DNA of 44,494 nt. Source: Sphingobium sp. (GTDB lineage Bacteria > Pseudomonadota > Alphaproteobacteria > Sphingomonadales > Sphingomonadaceae). The position numbers and the translations under genes are program-made. The DNA lies in assembly GCA_017745115.1 (NCBI GenBank), contig JAGIAA010000022.1:1-44494 (forward strand), in the 5' to 3' direction. Under the pieces are notes generated by a model. That model saw nothing but the letters and a program-made list of their open reading frames with translations, did no database searches and was not told the origin of the DNA. Positions 1 through 8,095 of this stretch are shown here, piece by piece (positions within the stretch are counted from its first letter, which is position 1; every line of letters begins with the position of its first letter).

Positions 1-594
1 ATAGACGATATCGCGCGTTGCATCGCCCCTTGCCTGATAAGCAAACCCCAATAACTCATTGGTAATGGGATCGACCTTTGGATGGGCTGTAAAGCTGATC
101 GAACCGATCTGCCCAGACATATCGCTCTTGCCGATGGTCTCCAGCGTGTCGGGATCGACCTCATAGGGCAGATCACTCTCCTTGAGCGCATAGAGATGGC
201 CGGCATGGAACATGGCGGTGGTGTTCGCTGTGCCCATGTCCGTGTCGGCCGCTTCGGGCTCGTTGGTATAGCGGTTGCGATAACGGCCGAACACCTGGCG
301 CTTGGTCTGGGTCTGCAGCTTGTAGCGGTCGGTATGCACCCAGCGGCTGCGATAGCTCGCCTGGCCGTTCTCGAAGCGGAAGCTGTGGATCATCCCCTCG
401 CCGTCGATGAAAATGTCGTCGGTCCGCTTGCTCGGATATTGCCAGTCTGCGCCCACCCGATAGAGCGTGCCTTCGAGGCCTTCGGGGATGGCGCCCTGGA
501 TGACCTCCAGCCCCTCGATGGTCGTCTCGCAGCGCAGCGGATCGCCCCAGCCCTTGAACAGGTCGTTTTCGGGAAAACGCAGCGGCTCGACCAT
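1..594 (-). CDS. Carotenoid oxygenase family protein (lignostilbene/apocarotenoid dioxygenase type), 3' end beyond window
   Basis: An open frame runs from an ATG at 594-592 to the window edge without a stop, so about 198 N-terminal residues are visible. The protein begins MVEPLRFPENDLFKGWGDPL and has the RPE65/carotenoid cleavage dioxygenase pattern: EGTLYRVGADWQYP, FIDGEGMIHSF and FHAGHLYALKESDLPYE. Near residue 177 it has FTAHPKVDP, where the His matches the first of the four iron-binding histidines of the family. The family are Fe(II) enzymes that cleave a C=C bond with O2, in carotenoids or in stilbenes such as lignostilbene. A good ribosome site (GAGGAG, 7 nt upstream) supports the start. 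It is the last visible gene of the minus-strand cluster that begins at 4808. The substrate is unknown; the neighbouring dehydrogenases suggest an aldehyde product is oxidised further. Confidence 0.85.
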   Translation of the reverse strand, partial: MVEPLRFPENDLFKGWGDPLRCETTIEGLEVIQGAIPEGLEGTLYRVGADWQYPSKRTDDIFIDGEGMIHSFRFENGQASYRSRWVHTDRYKLQTQTKRQVFGRYRNRYTNEPEAADTDMGTANTTAMFHAGHLYALKESDLPYEVDPDTLETIGKSDMSGQIGSISFTAHPKVDPITNELLGFAYQARGDATRDIVY

Positions 595-615
595 GACAAA
601 CTCCTCACACGTTCC

Positions 616-640
616 AGCCCCTCCCCTGAAGGAGAGGGCT
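616..640. repeat. Short imperfect palindrome between esterase and oxygenase genes
   Basis: The sequence AGCCC-CTCC-CCTGAA-GGAG-A-GGGCT can form a 9-bp stem with one bulge. It fills most of the 53-bp gap between the esterase stop (648) and the oxygenase start (594). It has no clean T-tract on the minus strand, so it looks more like a small repeat or mRNA-stability hairpin than a terminator. Confidence 0.4.
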
Positions 641-647
641 ATATTTG

Positions 648-1502
648 TTACCGCGCCGTATCCGCAATGAAACGCAGGATTTCCGGCCCCAGACTATCTT
701 CGCTCGATCCGATCGACACGGTCGAGCTCTGGTGATTATGCCCGCGCAGCCAGAGCATGCGCGGGAATACGCCCTTCGCCTCCGCCCAGGCATCGCACAG
801 GCTGGCCGCCTGCTTCTGGAATTGCGCGGGATCGAACTCGCAGACGGTAAAAAGGCAGGGAACCTTGCTCGCGATGAGTCCCCGCGTCGTGCTGGCCTTG
901 CTGTCAATCTCCGGATCGTCGCCATAATAGGCCAGATGGCCGTCATTGTGATCGATGCTCGGCATGTCATAGCCACCGGAAATCATGATTGCGCCGGCGA
1001 TCTTGGCGTCGCGCAGTGCCACATAGCTGCCGACATGCACGGCGCCAGCCGAGGTACCGGCGAGGTAGATGCGCTCGGGATCGCCGCCGAACTGCGCGAC
1101 GTTCGCACGCAGCCAGTCGACCGCGAGCGCCATGTCGTCCGTGCCCGCCGGCCACATATGTGTGGGCGCGAGACGATAGTTCATCGTCACGCCGATCATG
1201 CCGTTCCGCGTCGCGAAACCGCCAATATTGTCGTAAAAGGGCGGGGTCGGCGAACGCTTGTCGCCACGCACGAAGCCGCCGCCGGGCACGAAGACCAGGA
1301 CCGGCGCCTTCTGAAGGCCCTTTGCGGCAAAGATATCGAGCCGCTGCCGCTCGTCCGGCCCATATTCATGGTCGCGCGTGACCTGCAGCCCTTCCGGCAG
1401 CGGCGGCTGAAGCGCGGCGAACAGGCCGTTGGTCACGGCGAACAGGTCCATGCTGAGTTCGGCGCCCAGCGCGGCGAGCTTGTGGCGGATTTCCGGGTTC
1501 AT
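648..1502 (-). CDS. Alpha/beta hydrolase, HSL/carboxylesterase type
   Basis: This 284-residue serine hydrolase of the hormone-sensitive lipase group probably hydrolyses a carboxylic ester in the cytoplasm; no signal peptide is seen. The oxyanion loop is PGGGF (residues 73-77; the family norm is HGGGF, so the first His is replaced by Pro). The nucleophile elbow is GTSAG with Ser151. YRLAPTHMWPA around 109-119 is typical of the group. A C-terminal Asp (CEFDPAQF) and His (GHNHQSS) can complete the triad. The ATG at 1502 overlaps the alcohol dehydrogenase stop as ATGA, so the two genes are translationally coupled. Its place in the cluster suggests it releases an alcohol or acid for the neighbouring dehydrogenases. 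The substrate is unknown. Confidence 0.85.
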   Translation of the reverse strand: MNPEIRHKLAALGAELSMDLFAVTNGLFAALQPPLPEGLQVTRDHEYGPDERQRLDIFAAKGLQKAPVLVFVPGGGFVRGDKRSPTPPFYDNIGGFATRNGMIGVTMNYRLAPTHMWPAGTDDMALAVDWLRANVAQFGGDPERIYLAGTSAGAVHVGSYVALRDAKIAGAIMISGGYDMPSIDHNDGHLAYYGDDPEIDSKASTTRGLIASKVPCLFTVCEFDPAQFQKQAASLCDAWAEAKGVFPRMLWLRGHNHQSSTVSIGSSEDSLGPEILRFIADTAR

Positions 1503-2596
1503 GCGTCACTCACCTTCAGCACCGGCTTGATCACCGTGCCGGCCTCACAATCGTGGAACGCCTTGCCGATCTCGTCGAAGCCATAGGTCGTGATCAGGCG
1601 ATTGAACGGGAAGCGCCCCTGCGTCCAATAGTCGATGAGCCTGGGCAGGAAGACGCGCGGATTGGCGTCGCCGCCGAGAATACCGCGCAGTTGACGTCCG
1701 CCCGCCAGCATCGGGAACATTGCAGGCGCCCATTCACCGCGCGGCGCGGCCACGAAGCCGGCGGTGCCGTTCATCGCGAGGCAGTCGAGCGCCATGCTGT
1801 GCACGGCGGGGACGGTCGTCGTGTTGAACGAGAAGCTCATGCCGCGGCCGGTGACGGCGCGGATCTGCTTGGCCACCTCCTCGCCGCCCGCGTCGATAGC
1901 ATGGGTCGCGCCCAGCTCCAGTGCCAGATCGAGACGCGCGCGGTTGATGTCGACCGCGACGATCTGCTTCGCGCCGACCAGCCGCGCTGCCATGACCGCA
2001 GAGAGCCCGACGCCGCCGGTGCCGAAAATGGCGATGCTGTCGCCATAGCCGACCTTCAGCGCCTCGATCACGGCACCCGCGCCGGTGATGACGCCGCAGC
2101 CCAAAGGCGCGAGCATCTCCAGCGGCAGCGACTTGTCGACCTTCACCGCCGTCCGCTCGGGGACGATGCTGTGCGTGGCGAAGCTCGACTGGCCGAAGAA
2201 ATGCGAATGGATGCGCTCGTCCCCGCAGCACAGGGCTGCGGAGCCGTCGAGCCGCTTGCCACCGAAGCTCATCGGCATGGCAAGGTCGCAATAGGTCGGG
2301 CGGCCGGCAAGACAGCTGGGGCACTGGCCGCAGGAGGAGCCCGAGAGGATGACATGATCGCCGACGGCAAAGCCCCGCACGCCCTCGCCCAGCGCTTCGA
2401 CCACGCCCGCGCCCTCATGGCCGAGCACGATCGGCTGCGGCGAATGGCGGCCGGGATGCTCGTGAAGATCGGTGTGGCAAATGCCGACCGCGACAATGCG
2501 CACCAGCATTTCGCCGGGGCGCGGCGCCTCGAGGTCGAGCACTTCGAGGCGCGGTTCGGGCAGGCCTGGCCGGCTGACGGCTGCGGTTATGCGCAT
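1499..2596 (-). CDS. Zinc-dependent alcohol dehydrogenase (MDR, aryl-alcohol dehydrogenase-like)
   Basis: The 365-residue protein from MRITAAVSRPG is an NAD(P)-dependent medium-chain dehydrogenase. Catalytic zinc ligands are Cys40 (GICHTD), His60-Glu61 (GHEGAG) and a Cys near 166 (PLGCGVITGAG). The structural zinc is held by Cys89, Cys92, Cys95 and Cys103, all present. The Rossmann fold is shown by FGTGGVGLSAV, followed by an Asp at the end of beta-2 (AVDINRARL) that favours NAD. The spacing resembles class III/aryl-alcohol dehydrogenases (XylB-like), including the PLGCG segment. An ATG 9 nt further upstream (2605) is possible, but MRITAAV matches family N-termini better. It is coupled to the downstream esterase and lies in the same direction as the aldehyde dehydrogenase, so alcohol-to-aldehyde-to-acid oxidation is the likely logic. 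Confidence 0.9.
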   Translation of the reverse strand: MRITAAVSRPGLPEPRLEVLDLEAPRPGEMLVRIVAVGICHTDLHEHPGRHSPQPIVLGHEGAGVVEALGEGVRGFAVGDHVILSGSSCGQCPSCLAGRPTYCDLAMPMSFGGKRLDGSAALCCGDERIHSHFFGQSSFATHSIVPERTAVKVDKSLPLEMLAPLGCGVITGAGAVIEALKVGYGDSIAIFGTGGVGLSAVMAARLVGAKQIVAVDINRARLDLALELGATHAIDAGGEEVAKQIRAVTGRGMSFSFNTTTVPAVHSMALDCLAMNGTAGFVAAPRGEWAPAMFPMLAGGRQLRGILGGDANPRVFLPRLIDYWTQGRFPFNRLITTYGFDEIGKAFHDCEAGTVIKPVLKVSDA

Positions 2597-2616
2597 GCCA
2601 CACACAATCCCACTTC

Positions 2617-2721
2617 GTCATTCCCGCGAAAGCGGGAACCCACCGCAAACGGATTTTGCGCGCGGCAGAGCGTATGGGTGTTCCACACCGAGACCAGGTT
2701 CCCGCTTTCGCGGGAATGACG
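2617..2721. repeat. REP-like palindrome pair (family B, core TTCCCGCGAAAGCGGGAA)
   Basis: Two inverted copies of a short palindromic element, GTCATTCCCGCGAAAGCGGGAACC at 2617-2640 in halves and its complement at about 2698-2721, are separated by about 57 bp. Each copy is itself a hairpin (CCCGC-GAAA-GCGGG). The pair fills the gap between the NTF2-like gene and the alcohol dehydrogenase. Such doublets are common interspersed elements in alphaproteobacteria and may be transcribed within this operon. Confidence 0.85.
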
Positions 2722-2735
2722 GAAAGGACTCTCAC

Positions 2736-3245
2736 TCACGCCGTCTTCACCACCGGCTCGGCTTTGTGCACCGGCCGCTTGGTCATCAGATACTCGCCCT
2801 GCCACGGCACCTGGTCGGCCTCGGTCCAGGCATTGACCTTCAGCGACTGGAAGCGCCACGGCCCTTCCTTCTTCGTCAGATGGTCGATGCGCGTGCCGAT
2901 GCCGAATACGAAATTGGTGCGGTAATCGGTCTGGAACTGGATGATCTGGAAGAAGCAGCGCACGTCGATTTCGCCGGGGTCCTCGCGCTCCTCCATGATG
3001 AAGGTGTTCATGATGTGCTGGCGGCCGTACCACCAGTGCTGCCGGTCGTTCCACAGCGACTGGAGGTTCTTGAGAATCGCCTCATGCCCCTGCACCTTGC
3101 CCTGCCAGAGATGGTCGAACCAGCAATCCTGCGCGAAGGTCGGCATCGCCATGGCCGCGTCGGCGAGGTCGATGCCCCAGGCATAGCGCGCATAAAGCTC
3201 CTGAATTTCGAGCCGGTCGTCTGCGGTCAACTTCCAGTTCGGCAT
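2736..3245 (-). CDS. NTF2/SnoaL-like domain protein
   Basis: The 169-residue protein shows the alpha+beta-barrel pattern of the NTF2-like (SnoaL_4) superfamily: an N-terminal helix ending LYARYAWGIDLADAA, then FAQDCWFDHLWQG, a helix with GHEAILKNL, and the strands HIMNTFIMEE, IDVRCFFQIIQF and RTNFVFGIGTRID. Members include small cyclases, dehydratases and beta subunits of ring-hydroxylating dioxygenases, so a role on a small aromatic or cyclic substrate fits the cluster but is not proven. No partner alpha subunit is in view. The start has a clear AGGAG 7-8 nt upstream. It lies between the aldehyde and alcohol dehydrogenase genes with palindromic repeats in both gaps. Confidence 0.75.
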   Translation of the reverse strand: MPNWKLTADDRLEIQELYARYAWGIDLADAAMAMPTFAQDCWFDHLWQGKVQGHEAILKNLQSLWNDRQHWWYGRQHIMNTFIMEEREDPGEIDVRCFFQIIQFQTDYRTNFVFGIGTRIDHLTKKEGPWRFQSLKVNAWTEADQVPWQGEYLMTKRPVHKAEPVVKTA

Positions 3246-3266
3246 TCGAATCTCCTAGCCACTTTT

Positions 3267-3335
3267 CCGTTCGGTTCGAGCGTAGTCGAGAACCGTTTGT
3301 GCCGCGCGTGTCTCGACTACGCTCGACACGAACGG
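3267..3335. repeat. Palindromic repeat pair, family A (TTCGAGCGTAGTCGA core)
   Basis: Two inverted copies lie at 3267-3294 and 3307-3335. The first has CCGTTCGGTTCGAGCG then TAGTCGAGAACCG; the second is the complement of CCGTTCGTGTCGAGCG then TAGTCGAGACACG. Related pairs occur at 28698, 29318, 29385 and 31803. The pair lies in the gap between the NTF2-like gene and the aldehyde dehydrogenase gene, where it would form a strong stem in the mRNA. Confidence 0.85.
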
Positions 3336-3341
3336 CAAAGT

Positions 3342-4808
3342 CTAGTGCCTCCCCGGCGGCGGTCCCAGATGATGATCGTTGCGGATGTCGGCGGGTTCGC
3401 CATGCTGCGTGAGCAGCGCCTTGCGGCGGACGAAGCGCAGGATCGCCTCAGGCCCCGTGCGCGCGCCGCCGCCGACTCCCGAAGCGCCGAAGCTGTTGCT
3501 GCCGATAGTGCGGTTCTTGCCGAAGGTCAGGAACGTGTCCTGCACGAAGACCGCGCCGGCATTGATCCGCTCTGCAACCGCAAGGGCACTCTCTTCGTCG
3601 CCAGATATTACCGATGCGGTTAGTCCGAAAATGGTGTCGTTGGCGAGCGCCACCGCCTCGTCGACAGTCGAATAGGCCATGACCGGCAAGACCGGACCGA
3701 ACGTCTCGTCCTTCATGACCAGCATGTCATGCGTGACGCCGGTCAGCACGGTGGGGCGCATATAGAGCCCGCCCTCGATGGTCTCTACCTTGCCGCCGGT
3801 ATGGACGGTGGCGCCTTTCTCCACGGCATCGGCGATGTGCATCTCCACGATCGCCGCCTGCGGGGCGAAAGTGAAGGGATGAAGATGGCCCGCGCGCGGA
3901 TCGTCGCTGTTGAGCCGGACCTCGCCCGCTTTCTCGATCAGCCGCGCGACGAAGGCATCGTGAATGCTCTCATACACATAGATGCGCTCGACCGAGAAGC
4001 AGACCATGCCGTTGGCATGCACGGCCCCGCGCAGCACCGCGGTGGTGGCGCGCTCGATGTCGGCGCTCTCGGTGACGATCACGGGATCCTTGCCGCCCAA
4101 CTCGAGGAAGCAGGGAATGAGCCGCTGCGCGCAATGGACCGCAATCTTGCGCCCGGTCGGCACGCTGCCGGTGAAACAGAGCAGGTCCACCGTATCGATC
4201 AACTGTTTACCCGTCTCGCCGTCGCCTTGGACGAAATCGAAGATCGCGGCCAGCTCCGGCACGGCGCGAACGGTCTCGAACAGCGGCTCGACCCAGCGCG
4301 GCGTCACTTCGCTGGGCTTGATAAGCACCGCGCAGCCCGCGAACAGCGCAGGGATCGCGTCGAGCAGCACCAGCATCATCGGCGCATTCCACGGCCCGAT
4401 TACGCCGACCAGCGGATAGGGCACGAACTGCGTGCGCACCTCCACGGTCGGCATCGCCTTGGAGGGCCCATTGTAGCTCGCCTTTTCGAGCGCGCCCTTC
4501 GCGTCCTCGATCCAGCCGGCAATGTTGCCCATGGTGATGAAGCCCTGGAGATAGCTGGTGTGGCAACCGCCCGTGTCGACCGCGTCCGCCTCGGCAATGT
4601 CATTGGGCCGCTTGGCGACTTCGCCGAGCCAGCGCTGCATGACGCCGATGCGGCCGTCGAGTCCCATCGCTGCCCAGCGGACTTGCCCGTCGCGCAACCG
4701 GGCGGCCTTCGCCGCCACCTCTTCCGCGGGCGTCACTGCCAGCATGAAGTCGGTTGCACCGGTCCTGGGATTGCGCACGGCAATCATTCGTCCGTCGGCG
4801 TCAGCCAT
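3342..4808 (-). CDS. NAD(P)-dependent aldehyde dehydrogenase
   Basis: At 488 residues this is a full-length aldehyde dehydrogenase superfamily enzyme that oxidises an aldehyde to a carboxylate. The cofactor region has VGVIGPWNAP (134-143) and IKPSEVTP (163-170), then FTGSVPTGRKI. The general base is Glu236 in LELGGKDP and the nucleophile is Cys270 in NGMVCFSVERIYV. Cys then Phe rather than the usual Cys-x-Ala is within family variation. A GGAGGAG ribosome site precedes ATG 4808. It is the first gene of the minus-strand cluster and shares a 158-200 bp control region with the divergent dioxygenase. The substrate cannot be told from sequence; aromatic aldehydes such as those produced by lignostilbene-type cleavage are a plausible guess. 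Confidence 0.92.
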   Translation of the reverse strand: MADADGRMIAVRNPRTGATDFMLAVTPAEEVAAKAARLRDGQVRWAAMGLDGRIGVMQRWLGEVAKRPNDIAEADAVDTGGCHTSYLQGFITMGNIAGWIEDAKGALEKASYNGPSKAMPTVEVRTQFVPYPLVGVIGPWNAPMMLVLLDAIPALFAGCAVLIKPSEVTPRWVEPLFETVRAVPELAAIFDFVQGDGETGKQLIDTVDLLCFTGSVPTGRKIAVHCAQRLIPCFLELGGKDPVIVTESADIERATTAVLRGAVHANGMVCFSVERIYVYESIHDAFVARLIEKAGEVRLNSDDPRAGHLHPFTFAPQAAIVEMHIADAVEKGATVHTGGKVETIEGGLYMRPTVLTGVTHDMLVMKDETFGPVLPVMAYSTVDEAVALANDTIFGLTASVISGDEESALAVAERINAGAVFVQDTFLTFGKNRTIGSNSFGASGVGGGARTGPEAILRFVRRKALLTQHGEPADIRNDHHLGPPPGRH

Positions 4809-4999
4809 CTCTCTCCTCCATCGGGCGCCGATTGCGGTCTCACCCGATGCTTCCGCTTCTATTGGGGCCCCTTATCGAGTCAACCGGGACGCGCTATGCG
4901 CATCGGTAGAAACGCCTGAATTTCACATCATAACTCGACATGAATAGCATGCTAGCTATATAAGGCATGGCGCCTGCCGAGCGCGGGTTCTGGAGAGAG
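4809..4999. promoter_or_regulatory. Divergent control region with 10-bp palindrome
   Basis: This is the shared upstream region of the aldehyde dehydrogenase cluster (minus) and the dioxygenase (plus). It holds a perfect palindrome TAGCATGCTA at 4945-4954, followed by TAGCTATATAAGG, in a locally AT-rich stretch. A local regulator could bind here, but no regulator gene is next to it in the window. The link is an inference. Confidence 0.35.
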
Positions 5000-5002
5000 A
5001 TG

Positions 5003-5908
5003 ATGGCCATAACAGCAACGCCCCTTTCGCCTCGCTTCGGCGCCGAGATTTCCGGCGTGGATATTTCGAAGCCGCTCGACGGCGAGACCATCCAGGCGCT
5101 GATCGCCGGGCAGGATAAGTGGGGCGTCACGGTTTATCGCGACACCGGTCTCGACGACGAGGCGCAGGTGCGCTTCGCCCAATATTTCGGCCATCTCGAA
5201 AGCCTGCCGCCGCGCGACGGACGCCCGCGCATCTACCTGTTCAATGCCGGCAACCTCGGCCCTGATGGGGAGATCAACTGGGCCGAGTCCGCCATGCGCT
5301 ACCGCAAGGGCGACATGCTCTGGCACACGGATTCGAGCTTCATGGATCTGCGCACGAGCTACTCGATGCTGCGCGCGGTCGAAGTGCCGGCTTCGGGCGG
5401 TCCCACCTGTTTCGCGGACACGCGTTGGGCTTACGACGACCTGCCGCAGGACATGAAGGACAAGATCGAAAATCTCGAATGCGAACATTCGCTCTGGTGG
5501 TCGCGCAAGCAGGCCGGCGCCGACATCACGCGGGAACAGATCGAGGAGCGCCACCGCCCTGTTCACAAGCTCGTACATGTCCACAAGGGCTCGGGCCGCA
5601 AGACCATCTATGCCGGCGCGCATTGCTACAAGGTCGTCGGCTGGGGTTGGGAAGAAAGCCGCGAACTGATCGACTATCTCAACAGCTTCGCGACCCAGGA
5701 CAAATACACCATCAAGGTCGACTATGAAGTCGGCGACATGGTGATTTGGGACAATCTTGCGGTCTTCCATCGCGGCGGCGGCTTCGAATGGAGCGAGCGC
5801 CGCGACATGCGCCGCGCGACAGTCCGAGAGGCCCCGGCGCCGGACCATGAGGACGATCCGTTCGGCGAGCTGTTCCAGAACGCGCCGCCCATCGTCGCGA
5901 AGGTCTGA
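5003..5908 (+). CDS. TauD/TfdA-family 2-oxoglutarate/Fe(II) dioxygenase
   Basis: The 301-residue protein starting MAITATPLSPRFG belongs to the taurine/2,4-D dioxygenase family, cytoplasmic enzymes that couple 2-oxoglutarate decarboxylation to hydroxylation and often to C-O or C-S cleavage. The iron triad is His108 and Asp110 (WHTDSSF) plus His256 (VFHRGG). Thr135 (GGPTCFADTR) and Arg270/271 (RRDMRRATV) are placed to bind 2-oxoglutarate. The WHTDSSF form resembles TfdA-type (phenoxyacetate) rather than taurine enzymes. The frame is open from an ATG at 4967, but GGAGAG at 4992-4997 places the likely start at 5003 (ATG 5000 is adjacent). It is transcribed divergently from the dehydrogenase cluster and probably acts in the same pathway. 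The substrate is uncertain. Confidence 0.88.
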   Translation: MAITATPLSPRFGAEISGVDISKPLDGETIQALIAGQDKWGVTVYRDTGLDDEAQVRFAQYFGHLESLPPRDGRPRIYLFNAGNLGPDGEINWAESAMRYRKGDMLWHTDSSFMDLRTSYSMLRAVEVPASGGPTCFADTRWAYDDLPQDMKDKIENLECEHSLWWSRKQAGADITREQIEERHRPVHKLVHVHKGSGRKTIYAGAHCYKVVGWGWEESRELIDYLNSFATQDKYTIKVDYEVGDMVIWDNLAVFHRGGGFEWSERRDMRRATVREAPAPDHEDDPFGELFQNAPPIVAKV

Positions 5909-6149
5909 ACAGCCTCGACTCGCGGCCGATAACGAAGGCGGACGCCCTGCTCTAAAACAGACGTACAAGAATGTAGCACCGGACCGGACCGTGGACGGCC
6001 GGTCAAATGCAGCAATATCATCGCGATATTTAAGAGATTTCCGATAGTTTCGGCAAGCCAAGCCAGTTACTCTCAAGCCATTTCGTCCGGAAGGACTATC
6101 TTTACAAATCCCTCATAAAACTCCGGCCCAATCACAATCCTAAGACGGG
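5909..6149. other. Intergenic region before chemoreceptor gene
   Basis: About 240 bp with no gene. It has a GC-rich dyad (GACCG-TGGA-CGGCCGGTC region near 5985-6003) and then a more AT-rich run toward the chemoreceptor start, where its promoter should lie. No clear sigma-70 hexamers or T-tract terminator were found. Confidence 0.5.
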
Positions 6150-8018
6150 ATGGGTCGCAAAATGATATCGCGCAGTATTGCCGCCAGGCTCATGATGCCT
6201 TTGGCGATTTCGATGGCCATGCTCTGTGTTCTCGCAGGCATCATGGTCTATGCTCAATTCAAGGTCGCCAGGGCGAACCAGGCCGCTATCGACGGCCAGT
6301 CCCAGGTCTATCAGCTCGCCGAAATCCGGTCGATCAGCCGCGCGCTGCAGCGCGATGCGCTCAACCTGATCAGTGAAACCGACGAGAAGTCGCGCGAAGC
6401 CATCAGGGCAAAATTCGACAAGAGGCTGGAGACGTTCAAAAGCGAACTCGACAGCTTTTCCAAGGCGATCGACGAATCCATTGTCCCCACTGCGTTCTTC
6501 GACAGCCAGCACACCGTCGCTAAGGAAGTGGCCGATGTCGCGGGCTTCGCGAATGCCGGCGACCGGGCAGGCGCCCTGGTCGATTTCAGGACAAACGTCC
6601 GCCCGGCCGAGCAGGCAGCTTCCAAGATCGCCGATGAGCGCATCGAGACGCTGAGCAAGACCGTGGAAGAACGACTTGCCGCTGCCGACGCGTCGGAAAG
6701 CTTGGCCCGCATCATCCTTTTCGCGGCAACGTTCATCCTGACCGTCGCTGGCCTCGCCTTCGGCTATCGGATGACTCGCCGCGGGGTTGTGCAGCCGCTG
6801 CTCGGCCTGCAGAGTGCGATGGGCGAATTGGCGGCGGGCAAGACCAGCCTCGCCATCCCCTATATCGAGCGCGAGGACGAGGTCGGCCATATGGCGCAAT
6901 CCATGGCTCGCTTCCGCGATCAGCTCGCCGCAGCCGAGAAGGCAAAGGAGGTTCAGGCCGAACTCATCGTGTCCAGCATTGGCGCTGGCCTCGACGAGCT
7001 CGCCAATGGCAACCTGACGGCCCGCGTCGACGCCGAACTGATCGGCGGATTTGCGAAGCTCAAGGCCGACTTCAATCGCGCCATGACCGAGATGTCGCGC
7101 ACGATGCAGGCGGTAAACAAGGCGACGACCGGCATCAACGGCGGCGCCGGCGAAATCCGTCAGGCGTCCGGCGATCTCGCCGACCGCACGGAACGCCAGG
7201 CTGCCGGCCTGGAGGAGACCGCGGCTGCGCTGTCCGAGGTAACATCGGGCGTCAAGGAAACCGCCGACGGGGCCCAGTCGGCCAGCAACGCCATCAGCGC
7301 GACGCAGGAACAGGCGACGGAAGGCCGAAAGGTTCTCTCAGAGGCCGTGACCGCCATGGACGACATCCAGAAGTCCGCGCAGGAAATCGCCCAGATCATC
7401 AACGTGATCGACGGCCTCTCCTTCCAGACCAACCTGCTGGCCCTCAACGCCGGCGTGGAAGCCGCGCGTGCCGGTGAAGCCGGCAAGGGTTTCGCAGTGG
7501 TCGCCAGCGAAGTGCGGGCGCTCGCCCAGCGTTCCGCCGATGCCGCCAGCGACATCAAGAAGCTGATCCAGGACTCGGGCCAGCTGGTCGACCGTGGCGT
7601 CGGCCTGGTCGGTCAGTCCGGTCAGGCTTTCGAGCGGATCGTCGAACAGGTGGGCGAAGTCTCGCGTCTCGTAAATCACATCACCGACCAGACCAACCGC
7701 CAGTCGATGACGCTGAGCCAGGTCAATGTCGCGGTCCGCGAGATGGATTCGACCACGCAGCAGAACGCCGCGATGGTCGAAGAGACCAATGCTGCCGTGC
7801 AGTCGCTGGCCAGCGAGGCAAGCCGTCTGGACGATCTCGTGTCGCGCTTCCGCGTCGACAATGCCGCGCCCACGGCGGCGCATGCTCCGGCTCCCGTGCC
7901 AGCTCCCGCCGTAGCTTCGGTGCGCGCTGCCCTGGCGCCTGCGCCTGTCCAGCCGCGCACTCGGGGCGCGCTTGCCCTCAAGGCTGCGCCTGCCGCGGAA
8001 GATTGGACGGACTTCTAA
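6150..8018 (+). CDS. Methyl-accepting chemotaxis protein with tail pentapeptide-like end
   Basis: This 622-residue transmembrane chemoreceptor reports ligand binding to CheA/CheW. TM1 spans about residues 12-35, a helical periplasmic domain about 36-185, TM2 about 187-206 and a HAMP linker about 207-260. A long coiled-coil signalling domain follows, with the hairpin tip around [20 protein letters not shown] and [18 protein letters not shown] (about 410-455). After the coiled coil comes an Ala/Pro-rich linker of about 45 residues ending in EDWTDF. The last five residues fit the x-W-x-x-F pattern of the CheR/CheB tether of enterobacterial receptors. The ligand is unknown. ATG 6162 is an alternative start. 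No other che gene is adjacent; a single-domain response regulator lies far away at 38605. Confidence 0.95.
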   Translation: MGRKMISRSIAARLMMPLAISMAMLCVLAGIMVYAQFKVARANQAAIDGQSQVYQLAEIRSISRALQRDALNLISETDEKSREAIRAKFDKRLETFKSELDSFSKAIDESIVPTAFFDSQHTVAKEVADVAGFANAGDRAGALVDFRTNVRPAEQAASKIADERIETLSKTVEERLAAADASESLARIILFAATFILTVAGLAFGYRMTRRGVVQPLLGLQSAMGELAAGKTSLAIPYIEREDEVGHMAQSMARFRDQLAAAEKAKEVQAELIVSSIGAGLDELANGNLTARVDAELIGGFAKLKADFNRAMTEMSRTMQAVNKATTGINGGAGEIRQASGDLADRTERQAAGLEETAAALSEVTSGVKETADGAQSASNAISATQEQATEGRKVLSEAVTAMDDIQKSAQEIAQIINVIDGLSFQTNLLALNAGVEAARAGEAGKGFAVVASEVRALAQRSADAASDIKKLIQDSGQLVDRGVGLVGQSGQAFERIVEQVGEVSRLVNHITDQTNRQSMTLSQVNVAVREMDSTTQQNAAMVEETNAAVQSLASEASRLDDLVSRFRVDNAAPTAAHAPAPVPAPAVASVRAALAPAPVQPRTRGALALKAAPAAEDWTDF

Positions 8019-8062
8019 AGCACCCGCCACGCGACCGCCCGTCGAGGCGAACGCGATGGACT

Positions 8063-8095
8063 GGACCGCTGCGATACTTGTCGCGGCGGCCTTTT
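8063..8095 (+). terminator. Rho-independent terminator after chemoreceptor gene
   Basis: GG-A-CCGCTGCGA / TCGCGGCGGCC forms an 11-bp stem with a TACTTG loop and one bulge, followed by CTTTTCTATT. It lies 45 bp after the chemoreceptor stop and next to the convergent MFS gene stop, so it may serve both strands. Confidence 0.75.

Noticed and set aside
1553..2719. A 388-codon open frame antisense to the alcohol dehydrogenase gene
   Set aside because: Shadow frame running across a repeat element; the opposite strand is a complete zinc dehydrogenase.
4952..6076. A 374-codon open frame antisense to the TauD/TfdA-type gene
   Set aside because: The plus strand has all iron and 2-oxoglutarate ligands; the antisense frame has no support.
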